Positions 36,495 to 46,509 of a stretch of DNA of 64,000 nucleotides are shown here, piece by piece (the stretch's first letter is position 1; every line of letters starts with the position of its first letter). A program made the translations under genes and the position numbers. Source of the stretch: Metridium senile (lineage: Eukaryota; Cnidaria; Anthozoa; Actiniaria; Metridiidae); NCBI GenBank assembly GCA_949775045.1, contig OX459095.1, positions 21,604,811-21,668,810 on the forward strand, read 5' to 3'. Under the pieces are notes generated by a model. The model was not told where the DNA came from. It saw only the letters and a list, made by a program, of their open reading frames with translations, and made no database searches.

Positions 36495-36647
36495 GAAACA
36501 GCAAAAATGAACAGGAAGGAGGGAGAAAAACAGATAAGTAAAATAGTAGAAATAAAATATAAAGAGAGGAGGGAGAGGTTGATTTTTACTAATTAGTTAT
36601 AATAATAATTATAATAATAATACTACTACTACTACTACTACTACTAC

Positions 36648-36739
<92 letters not shown>

Positions 36740-37475
36740 GCATTTATTTATACACGATGATTTACATACGCAGCTTAGCTGATGTGGTCGTGTGATTTAA
36801 AATACAATATGATAATTCTATCTAGCTTATAATTTCAAAGTTGCGCGCACGACACCCCAACGGCTGAAATCTGAGCCTACTAGTTATCGAGCTATAGCTT
36901 TTATTTAGAAAATACAAAGAAATTCAGGGAGAAGGGATAAATGGACCAACAAATTAGAGAGGAGGGATATTTTAATCCCTGTTCATCTCCTCTCTTCCCA
37001 CAAGTACAATTATTACAACTCATAGTGAAGAGCAAAAATCCACGCACATGTAGTCAAAGAAATCAATATTTGGAGCCAATTGAAGGAGAGCTAGGGAGAG
37101 GAACAGGCAAAAAAATGTCCTTCATCACCAATTTTATAGCATTTTTCTCCCTCTTCCCATATTTTATCGATCATTTGTCACTCCTTCCTGATTTTCTTTG
37201 TTCTTTCTTTATGAATTGCTATTGAGGCTATTCATTAGAGTGCAAATGGTACAAATTTGAACTTTTTAGTGGTTTGCAATTTGTATTTCAGAGATAAGCT
37301 GTTCGCATAAAATTGGCCCAAATAATATTTCAATCAGTCCTATAAGACCTTGCGCAGTTCAGTAATTAATAAAGTAAAATCGACCTTCTCACTCCTACCT
37401 TTATATTTTAATTCTCCATCTTCCGTCTAATTTTACCTCTTTGTCTCCCTCCTCCCTGTTTATTTTTGCTGTTTC
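36495..37475. repeat. Fourth-level inverted repeat (GGAGGGAGAAACAGC arms)
   Basis: 36495-36585 (GGAGGGAGAAACAGCAAAAA, AAATAAAATATAAAGAGAGG) is inverted at 37378-37475 (CCTTTATATTTTAATTCTCC, TTTTTGCTGTTTC). The loop contains the AAT microsatellite and another AGAGAGGAGGGATATT unit. Confidence 0.7.
36600..36736. repeat. (AAT/ACT)n microsatellite
   Basis: TACTACTAC then an AATAATAAT run inside the nested palindrome. Confidence 0.97.
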
Positions 37476-37482
37476 ACAAGTC

Positions 37483-38291
37483 ACTGTTTACCGGCATTTT
37501 GACGTAAAGATTTTAAAAGTTAGCTCGTAAGCTTATTAGCATATCAAAATATAATTTCGAGTTTACATTTCAGTTATCGCTAGATAAAAAATTGTCAAAA
37601 TACGATACTGTTGTTTTGATTAGATGTTTCTACATCAGAAGCATGATTCTGAGGTCTATAAAACAGAATCTCAAAACTAAATCACATATTTCTGCAATTT
37701 TCGATGCGACACATTTGTGGAATGTAGACAAATTGTGGTTAAATTATGCAAATTTTAGCCAGACGTTATGGTCTCTTGTAAAATCGTATTGAAAGGTCCC
37801 AATCTAAGTTTTACTTGAATTCAATCTAGTATAAATACTCTACAAACTAAGAGGTTTTACTTCAAAATTCGTTCGCGCACATGGGAGAAAATATTTTTTG
37901 AAAATGACAACAAATTACCATATTTTTCGAAGCAGCTCAGGAGCAAAATACGAATATTCGTAGTTAAAACCAAATTTGATCAAAACAGCTTATCTTTTGG
38001 TAAACGTTTAATCAGATGTAGAATATTGCGTACAAAAGATATGAGCGTTGACAATCAATGAGAAGTAGGTCAAAAATTCGATGAAATTTGCACTAAATTC
38101 GCCATTAATTTCTTATGCAAATTGGCCAAAACAAGGGGGGGTGGTCAAATCCGGAACCAAATCAATAAATTTATCAAAGAAACCCATCATTCTTAATCAT
38201 TTCCGAAGGAGAATCTATGGTATAAATTTGAAGCAAATCGGACGACCCCCATCCGCGGGCTCTGCCCGGTTTTCTCTGACAATGACACTTA
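37483..38291 (+). repeat. Right arm of third-level inverted repeat
   Basis: Inverted partner of 34137-34958, differing at few positions (for example ACCATATTTTTCG against the complement of CGAAAAATATAGT). Confidence 0.9.
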
Positions 38292-38980
38292 AAGCTGTGT
38301 AAAGGAGCGTAAAGATATCATTACGCTCGCGTAAAGCCATATAAAGGCGCGTAAAGATGCCGTTAAAGCTGTGTTATTAATGAGTGTTCTATCAGATATA
38401 AAACACTAATGTTTTATGCATAGAGTGCACAACACAAAGGTCTCAATTTAAATACCTCATCATTGACCTTTGCTAGGTTCTATTTTTCAATATTATTTGC
38501 GTTCATCTGTTACTATTATTCATGATCGCTTTTGCATGTGGGAAGCAAAAGGGGCGTATTGCGCATGATCGCGTTACGGAAATAATAAGATCATGCGCAG
38601 CATTATTTTATAGCCAGAAAATTCCAATTTTTGACAAGAATCTTTTAAAAAAGAACGTTTCATAAGTGTTGGACTTTGCTAAGATGTTTAAAAAACTCGA
38701 GACCGTGCGTGTTTTATCGGCTATCAAACACGTTCTCTCTTTTTCTAAACATCACTTAAACTAATAGCGTAAAGATAGCGTAAAGATAGCTTTACGCAAC
38801 TACGCTAAAGCGTAAAGATATGTAATGATACCTTTACGCTTCTTTAATCATAGCGTAAAGATAGCGTAAAGATAGCTTTACGTTCCTTACACTGAGTGTA
38901 AAGATGTGTAAAGATATCATTACGCTAAATTCCTTTACGCATCTTTAAGCTCCTTTAATTTTAGCGTAAAGCTTCTCTGA

Positions 38981-39250
38981 GATCTTTACGCTCCTTTACA
39001 CTTAGCGTAAAGATGCTTAAAGATATCTTTACGCTTATCATCTTTACGCTCCTTTACGTCGCTTTAAATTTTTAGCGTAAACATTGTCAAAGATCTTTAC
39101 GCTCCTTTACACTTAGCGTAAAGATGCTTAAAGATATCTTTACGCTTATCATCTTTACGCTCCTTTACGTCGCTTTAAATTTTAAGCGTAAAGATTGTCA
39201 AAGATCTTTACGCTCCTTTACACTTAGCGTAAAGATGCGTAAATTTGAAA
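38981..39250. repeat. 111-bp tandem repeat with AGCGTAAAG words
   Basis: GATCTTTACGCTCCTTTACA recurs at 38981, 39092 and 39203, a constant 111-bp spacing. Each unit includes the palindrome GCGTAAAG/CTTTACGC arranged as TAAAGATATCTTTA. Confidence 0.85.
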
Positions 39251-41377
39251 TTTCGTGTCGTGTATCCTATCCTTTATAATCTCGTTACCCTTTTGTTTAT
39301 AGTTCCTTTTTTGTATTTCTAAGCGGATGATTTGTTGACCGGTCAAAAATTTGTCCGGTACCGTGTAAACGTAGCCTCAGATTAACAATATTGAATGAGT
39401 TGGCCATCTTGTGTCTTGTAAAAAAAAAAGAGCTAGTCGAGTTAATTATTAAACGAGCTATTTAATAGAGCTATTAAACGAGTTATTTAAACCTAGTTTA
39501 AATTTCGTTTAGGCCTTTTAAAATATAGACATTTGACAAAACACGAACTATCGAATATCGAATATCGTGACCGATGCGGGTTTAGGTCGACCGACAACTT
39601 AATTCCATGACACTAAGCTGTTAAAAAAAAACATTTTTTTCTTCTTTTTTCATTTTATTTACACATTTTTCTATTTTTGAAGTCTGTAGCGCTTAACTCG
39701 ATGACACTAAGCTGTTTTAGCTGCATCGAGTTATGCGCCCAGCGCGTAACTAGAAGAAACTAAGTTGTGTTAGTTGCATCGAGTTATGCGCTGGGCGTGG
39801 TCAAGCTCAGTGGGGGCGTGATAGAGCGCGTAACTCGAAGAGCGCGTAACTCGAAGCGCGTAACTCGAGGCGCGTAACTCGAAGATTACCTGCCCTCCTC
39901 TCTAAAGCACTACTCCTCCTAGCTTCTCACAAACTTCTGAAAGAAATTAAGTATGTCTATCGAAATAATTCTGTATATAAACTACTAAAACGATCGATAA
40001 AAATAATAACAACAATAATCTCACGATCGTGTGAAACGCGAAGGCGTTATCTAGTTATAATAGGCATGATCGGAATTCTACTTAAACAATGAAATCCTTT
40101 GATTGACAGGCTCTAATCCAATGGGAATTTTACCGCCATTTGATTGACAGGCTCTAAGCTAATGGAATTTTACGTTCATATGGTGAACGTAAAATACACG
40201 GATGTGGGGTCATCATTGCAGGCTCTCCCTTCCTTTCTCTCTCCCCCAGTCCCCTAAAGAGCCGCTACGCAGGCTACATAGTTGGGGAAGCGGCCAAAAA
40301 ATAGCATTTTTAAAAACTATCTGTACCCGCTCTATACAATACAATACAGTACAATAAACTTTATTTACGAGGGAAAATACGTATTAACACTAAAATTTAT
40401 CTAACATACGGCCCTCTAAATAAATAAATAAATAAATAATAAATGTAAATAACAATATGAATGAATCATACATTACTAATATTATATGATAGATAAGTTT
40501 ATGATAACTTGAGTACAGAAAAATTAAGTTAAGATAATGATAGTGACACTACTAGACTATAACAATAAGAACAAGAAAAACGTAACACTACTAGACTAAA
40601 ACTATAATTACTAAGAGATACAAGTTAAGGTAAAGATACGTACTGTGAAGCAAATAAAGCCGGATTAAGAAGAAATACAGTTACAACTCATAAGAACCCT
40701 ACAATTAAAGCAGAAACGATCTTCCAGGTGGTCAATACAGTTAAGCTTAAGACGAAAGCTGATTTATCTAAGTTTAATTGCTGTTGTTCTAGAGGTTAAA
40801 GCATCGAGAGTAGATGCTTCTGACATAGCGAGTTGTTTGCAATTAGTTTCAAGTCCATTAAAAAGAGTAGAAACACTGTAATGAAACGTTCGCTTACCAA
40901 AGTCTGTGCGAGGGTAAGGCAATTCAAGATCATGTAGACAAGCTCTAGTACGTGCATGCTGACGAGTGGCAGATAAGAATTTGAATTTAGTTTTGAAACA
41001 GGATGGAGCATTAGGCAGGGGCGGATCCAGGGGGGGTGGATTGGGTGGCTAGCCACCCCCCTCTTTGCAGGATTTAAAACAGGAAAAATAAAATGAATAG
41101 TTGATTATAATCAGTAAATAAAAGAAAAACATATGAATGTGTCCCATTGTATAAAAATAATCAAAGAGTTAACTTGAATAATTTAATAATTTTAAATAAT
41201 TAGTTTTATTTTCATCGGAATCAATCCTTTATTATTCTTCTCGCAAATCTCAGTTGTCATGAGAGCCTGTAGTACATGGTAGCAGCGTTCATCCGAAAAA
41301 ACCTCGTTTTCATGGTCGTAAATTACGTAATCATCATTTTGCGGAAGCCATTTTGTTTGTCGACTTACTAAAGCACA

Positions 41378-42597
41378 ATGCAGCGATCTATTGATCATTT
41401 CTTTACTAACAAACGGTAAGTAATTTGTATTTTTTTGTTTTTTTTTCAATAATAGAGACATAACTTTCTTTACAGAATAAAAATAGTACATTCTGTTACA
41501 TTTTTAGCGACAGTACTGCCAGTACTGAGAGTGACACTGCAGAGGAATTCGAGCCTCCTGCTAAAACTCCTGCTCTTTCAGGTAAGTGACAGACATGAAT
41601 GATTGAAGACGATACGTAACTTAATTCATAAGCTAAAACTTATCATTTGTGACTCCAAAATGCATTATACAGATCACAGCGCGTGAAGCTAGATATTCAA
41701 TCATTTTAGTGGATTAATTTTGTTGTCAGAACTGAGAAAATAAGCTTACTAAAATTTTAATCCACCTATTCAATGTTAATTAAAATTAAATCATCTCAAC
41801 TCTATACAGGTGCATGTTTGACAGATCTTCCCCCTGAATTGTTAGAACAGATATTTCGACATCTTACTGTTCAAGATTGCCTGATGGGTATAGGACGTGT
41901 TTGTCGACGCTTTCGTTCTTTAGTACAATGCTCAGGAGACATTTGGAAAACACTAGAAACAGATGCTGAATTAAGCGTGGATACCTTTCAATTTGTTATA
42001 GTGAAGCACGCAAAGCACTTTCAAAAGCTTGCACTAAGATTTCCCCAAAAACAAGTGCGTTATAAAAGCCCTGATATGTACATTGAGACTATTCTTGCAC
42101 GTTGTGAAAATGTAAATAGTCTTGATTTATCTTACAATACTTCCATCATTACTTTAAATTTTGTAAGTAGCATGATTTCTCTGAAATATCTTTACTTGAC
42201 TGGATGCACTGGCATCGACCCAATTAACATGGCAAGATATATTAAACATTGTAAAACATTAAGAGTCATAAATATATCAAATTGCATTCAGTTAAGATAT
42301 GAACATATTTCTACTTTAGTTGACGCTATTATTGCTCTCCCATTTCTTGAAGTGCTTAACGCGGAATCAACCTTTGACTGTCAGTTTACAGTTGAAAATG
42401 CAAGTAAACTTTTACAAAGAAAAACACTGAAAGAGCTTGCTGTGACTCCAACATGGGGTCCTCCGCCTGTTTGGGTTGAATTGATGAGTCTGTACGCTGA
42501 ACATGTTAAATTTGGAGGAGATCTCATGTCACAATTTGAAAGAATTAACTTGCCAAATTATCTATATCCAGACGAGCAGGAGGAACTTGATTGGTAG
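41378..42597 (+). CDS. F-box/LRR-like protein encoded by the hAT element
   Basis: join(41378..41415,41508..41581,41810..42597): 900 nt, 299 residues plus TAG. Exon 1 starts MQRSIDHFF; donors GTAAGT; acceptors TTTTTAG and CTATACAG; phases 2 and 1 fit exactly. Residues about 41-85 form a canonical F-box: LTDLPPELLEQIFRHL, then VCRRFRSLV and GDIWKTL. Residues about 120-260 have LRR-like units (NSLDLSYNTS, LKYLYLTGCTGID, LRVINISNCIQLR, LEVLNAES). The C-terminus is acidic (DEQEELDW). F-box proteins recruit substrates to SCF (Skp1-Cullin1) ubiquitin ligases; the target here is unknown. AATAAA follows the stop by about 70 nt, making this an alternative last exon. The frame is intact throughout. Confidence 0.8.
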
Positions 42598-42665
42598 TTA
42601 TACATCCTAGTATCAAGCGCAAACTGTAATTTAAATTTAAATAATAGTATAATTTAGAGGAATCA

Positions 42666-42671
42666 AATAAA
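42666..42671 (+). terminator. Poly(A) signal of the F-box alternative last exon
   Basis: AATAAA lies between the F-box stop (42597) and the transposase exon acceptor (42738). Its position supports alternative polyadenylation/splicing of one transcription unit. Confidence 0.75.
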
Positions 42672-45210
42672 TCCGTTTTCTTGTTGTATAAATGACTTTA
42701 TTATGATTTTAATCAACTTTATCTTCCATTTTTAATAGACACTCAGGGTGATATTTGTGGTCAAGAAAACCTCGTGAATGATCAGTCAGATCAGTCAGCC
42801 TCGATTGTATCGCCGTATGATGTTAGTGAAATCGTTAATAAATTAACAGACACGTTAAGTGACGCAGATAAAATACAGTTCCTCAACAAATGTTGGCGAC
42901 CAACACCTGCATCATGCAATCTTGACACTCAGCGCTTTCGAGGTAATAAGAAAATCGCATTTCAACTCAAATGGCTCGATCAACGAAAATGGTTAGCTTA
43001 CAGTGCCCATCCAGAACACAAAGGGGGATGGTGTGTGACGTGTCTTCTGTTTTTAACCGAGAAAGAGAAAAAGTCATTGGGAGCCTTTGTGAAAACCCCC
43101 TTTAGGAATTATAACAAATCAAATGAAAAACTTGATGGACACGAATCTACCGAGTATCACAAGAGAGCATTGGATCGTGTATATACAATAAGAGCTCAAG
43201 CGACAAATCTAGAAAAGCGTATTGATACACAGATCAACGCGATGGCAATGGAAAATGTCCAGGAAAATAAAGCAGTATTACCCCATATCATAGATGCCGT
43301 TATGTTATGTGCGAAACAGCAAATTGCTTTGCGTGGGCACCGAGACGATAAAGTGGATTTTACCGTAACACCCACAGCAAATGAAGGCAACTTTATCGCC
43401 ATCTTACGGCTTCTGGCAGAAAACAACCCACGACTAAAAGAACATCTTGTGTCGGGGCCAGGAAATGCCCGCTACACCAGCAAAACTGTACAAAACGAGG
43501 TAATCAAAATAATGTCCGACTTGATTCGGGATTATTTTAGACAGTGCCTTGAAACAAGCTCCCACTTCGCATTAATTGCTGACGAAACAACATCTGAAGG
43601 ACGCGAGGTACTGTCAGTATGCCTTCGACTGCTTGACTTTGCCAATCCGTCTAGTCCCATACAGCGTGAGGTCTTGTTAGACCTGTGTGACCTGCCTAGG
43701 ACCACAGGAAAAGTTATAGCGACCACGATACTTGAGAGTTTGCAACGCCAGAAGATCAACATAAAGGATTGTTGTGGTCAGGCGTACGATACAACTGCGT
43801 CGATGAGCTCCGACAAGAAGGGAGTGCAGGCAGAAATATCAAAGTGTGCACCAGATGCAGAGTATCAAGGTTGTTGTCTACACTCTCTTAATCTTGTTAT
43901 CTGTCATGCTTGCAAGATCCAAACAATCCAGAATATGATGGACTCTTGTCGTGAATTGTATAGTTTTTTTGACAATTCTCCGAAGAGACAGAGTTTCTTA
44001 AATGTTGTTATTGACGCGCTTTCTCCAGAGAGCAAGAAACGAAAGTTAAAGAATTTGTGCAAAACCAGGTGGGTCGAAAGACACTCCACATTTGAAACAA
44101 TATTTGATCTCTACGAATGTGTCGTCGTAACCCTCAATGAAATCTGCGAGCCAACAAATGACGAGCGCTTTTACCCTAATAATGAAGAATGGAGCTGGGA
44201 CGCAGAGACAAAGACTAAGGCGAATGGACTTCGACATACGATGACAAGCTTTGGACACATTTTCAACTTTGTTTGTGCAAAGGAAATGCTCGAACCAATT
44301 CGACCACTCGTTTCTGCATTACAAGGCCAACTTGTTGATGTATATTTTGGATTTAAAAAAGTCGAAGAGGTCATTAGCTTCTACAGTGATATGCGCACTG
44401 ACATCGACGTGTGGTTTTTACGCATGTACCAGAAAGTATTGAATATTGCTGAACTGGTGCAATCCTCTGAAGCAAGACCGCGTGTATGCAGTAGACAGCG
44501 CAACCGGGATAATACACCAGCAGAGTCAGTTGCAGAGTACTGGAAGAGGACGGTGGCAATACCTTTTCTGGACATAGTTTGCTCAGAAATAAAATGCCGC
44601 TTCAGCAAGGAAAAGCGAGCGCATTACGAGCTCTGTGCTCTCGTCCCCACAGTAATCGTCACGAAGTCATCAGAAGCCATATATGAACTTGCCAACGTCC
44701 TGCAAGAGAAGTGGGATCACTTGCTGCCAGTTTCATCGGCCTTTGAAAGTGAGCTGTCTCGCTGGGCCAATCACTGCAAGCGCCAGGCCATAGAGGAAAC
44801 ATCTGTGACATCACTTTTGTCAAAGCATGCTGATAACATGTTCTTTCCTAACATCAGAGAACTTTTGAAGATTCTTGCTGTTTTGCCAATTGGTAGCACG
44901 GAGGCTGAACGCTCATTCTCCTGTGTGAGGCGAGTGCACACATGGCTAAGAAGCACGATGACAACACAAAGATTATATCTGACTTAGCCGTTATTGCCAT
45001 GCATGGGCATGTCATCCCCATTAGTAGAGAGCAGGTTTGCGAGGCATTTATCAAGAATCACCCAAGGAAAATGATGGCACCCTCTCTCTTGCATACCTAA
45101 TGTTGTAAGGTTTGTACTTTTATCTGTTTGAAATTCTGCTATATTTGTTTTCGAAGCCTTATATTTAGGTGATAAGTAATAAGTAACTGTCAATTCGAAA
45201 AGGCAAGTCT

Positions 45211-45358
45211 TAATAGCTGTTATTACAGTTATATGCAAATGATTTCAAACAATGGATTCAAATCGAGGCTTTTGGGCAAACCTATTGTTTTCGCCCGAAA
45301 GCCTCGACTTCAACCCATTGTTCAAAATCAATTGCATATAACTGTAATAACAGCTATT
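45211..45358. repeat. Inverted repeat in 3' part of the hAT element
   Basis: TTAATAGCTGTTATTACAGT, TATATGCAA and AATCGAGGCTTT on the left are inverted on the right as AAAGCCTCGACT, TTGCATATAA and CTGTAATAACAGCTATT. It is probably a MITE nested in the hAT element. Confidence 0.8.
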
Positions 45359-46012
45359 GATCTCGGGACATAAATGATCGTTCTAATCTGCTTACTTTGA
45401 ACATCGCCGGTGTTTATTTCGGATTGCAGTTACGTGCCAATCCATATTTGTGTATCCTTTTCGGTTCCTTCGCCTTTTTAAATAGGTGCAGTGGAACCTC
45501 TATTTACAGACATTCAAGGGCTGGGAACAGTCCGTAATATACTAGAGGTGTCCGAGATATCGAGTTATTTTTACAAATAATAAATGTATGATATGAATTT
45601 TGCATTGCCTAGACATAAAGAGTTGTCCGCAACCCTAGACCTATCCTTTTAATATTCTTTTGGAGTTAGCCACCCCCCTTTGTAAAATCCTGGATCCGCC
45701 CCTGTTAGGGTTTAAAAGTATGTTAAAAAGAAGAAGAAGCTTCCTTAGCTTAATGAGGTCAAAAACTGGAATCCATTTGAGTTTGGAGAAAAGAAAAACA
45801 GAAGGAGTAGAGAAGTCAGCGTTCAAGAGAATGCGAGCTGCACGCTTTTGAAGGTAGAGAATTCTTAACAAGAGGGTTTTGGAACAATTTCCCCAGGCAA
45901 CAGAGCAATAAATAATAGTAGTATGAGCTGTACATGAAAACGAGGCTATCAGTTTTTGCTCAGTAAAATGTATAAAGTAGATATCTTTGTGTGGGCTAAT
46001 GTTTTAATAATG

Positions 46013-46130
46013 AAGTGTGTAACCAGAAGTTTAACTAACTATCAAGTTATTGGTTTGATATTTTGGATAGCGGAGGCTATCCGAAATATCAAACCAATAA
46101 CTTGAAAGTTAAACTTCTGATTATACACTT
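46013..46130. repeat. Near-perfect palindrome, 118 bp
   Basis: AGAAGTTTAACT and CAAGTTATTGGTTTGATAT with GGATAGC on the left; GCTATCC, ATATCAAACCAATAACTTG and AGTTAAACTTCT on the right. It lies just upstream (minus sense) of the LINE fragment. Confidence 0.85.
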
Positions 46131-46137
46131 TATTATT

Positions 46138-46505
46138 ATAAAATAGAGTGTTCATCACCCAAAAAATAAGTTTTCATTTGAAGAAAAAGCCGAGAAAACG
46201 GACTTTGAAAGTAGGCCTCTGCGAACTTGAAAATCAGTGTCCTTCGGCGGTTTTTGGGTCGATGTACGAAAATTTTGCCTATAGCAGCTGAAATTATTTT
46301 ATTTAGAACAATTCTAAGTCCAGTTTTGTAATAAGGATAGATAATACTTTCGATGGTAGAAATATAAGGGGAATCGTTTTTTGGATCCCAGACCGAGTGG
46401 TCCGTTCTTACGGAGACGCCTTCTTTAATAATTAGTTCAGGATGTACTGGATGCCATACAGTAAATTTGACTTCATTTTGGTTGAGAGAAGTCTAATTTT
46501 TTTTC
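46138..46505 (-). other. Unassigned 120-codon open stretch
   Basis: Reading the minus strand from about 46490 to TAA near 46138 gives about 118 codons with no stop and protein-like composition (motifs VKFTVWHPVHPELII, VWDPKNDSPYIST, FKFAEAYFQSPF). It has no Met near its start and is preceded by AATTAG, which could be an acceptor or simply an in-frame TAG. No family was recognised. It could be an exon or a relic of a mobile element. Confidence 0.3.
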
Positions 46506-46509
46506 TGAA

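Larger units (their letters stand above)
31949..39262. mobile_element. Second-level element, CACGACACGAAATTTCAAAT ends, rich in GTAAAG words
   Basis: The left end CACGACACGAAATTTCAAAT and right end ATTTGAAATTTCGTGTCGTG are perfect inverts. Subterminal DNA on both sides is packed with AGCGTAAAGAT and its complement (left 31980-32010 and 33970-34140; right 38290-39240). Confidence 0.7.
30284..39890. mobile_element. Composite nested inverted-repeat element, outermost arms
   Basis: The left arm (30284-30540) and right arm (about 39625-39890) are inverted copies of about 255 bp. They share TTCGAGTTACGCGC repeats, CTCTATCACGCCCCCACTGA, AACTCGATGCAACTAACACA, AACAGCTTAGTGTCATCGAG and CAAAAATAGAAAAATGTG. 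They enclose 9.1 kb holding at least three further nested inverted-repeat levels. No transposase was recognised inside. Confidence 0.75.
41378..44987 (+). pseudogene. hAT transposase (TTF-type zinc finger, ZMYM1-like), frameshifted near the C-terminus
   Basis: join(41378..41415,41508..41581,42739..44987). It shares exons 1-2 with the F-box transcript, then splices to TTTAATAG|AC at 42739 in matching phase 1. It gives 786 residues to the TAG at 44985-44987. TTF-type zinc finger: KWLAYSAHPEHKGGWCVTC, GAFVKTPF and HESTEYHK (about residues 115-175). RNase H-like core: ALIADETTS (first Asp, about 319), QAYDTTASM (about 388) and GCCLHSLNLV. hAT C-terminal dimerisation region: STEAERSFSCVRRV (Glu about 761). 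An apparent 2-nt duplication in TTATATCTGAC (about 44973-44980) moves the frame, so it stops early. The expected last 40 or so codons continue in another phase to about 45100. Family role: excision and insertion of the element. Confidence 0.88.
41016..45704 (+). mobile_element. hAT-superfamily DNA transposon with 5-bp duplication, carrying an F-box gene
   Basis: The ends CAGGGGCGGATCCAGG and CCTGGATCCGCCCCTG are perfect 16-bp TIRs. TTAGG flanks both sides (41011-41015, 45705-45709), and the interrupted LINE frame is restored if one copy is kept. It encodes a hAT transposase with TTF-type zinc finger and an F-box/LRR protein from shared 5' exons. A 5-bp rather than 8-bp duplication fits the hAT5 group (family knowledge). 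Confidence 0.92.
40333..46010 (-). mobile_element. 5'-truncated LINE, split by the hAT insertion
   Basis: The minus-strand reading frame runs from about 46010 to 45710, then (after the hAT element) 41010 to TAA at 40764-40766. It gives the C-terminal region of a non-LTR reverse-transcriptase polyprotein: motifs AWGNCS, LQKRAARILL, LKWIPVFDLI, LRKLLLLFNIL, then YSVSTLFNGLE. The 3'UTR follows to a terminal AATAAAGTTTATTGTACTGT and ATTGT repeats near 40333-40375, as in CR1/L2-type elements. The frame is continuous across the empty site (LLNPN then APSCF). The RT core lies upstream of the truncation and is absent. Confidence 0.85.
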
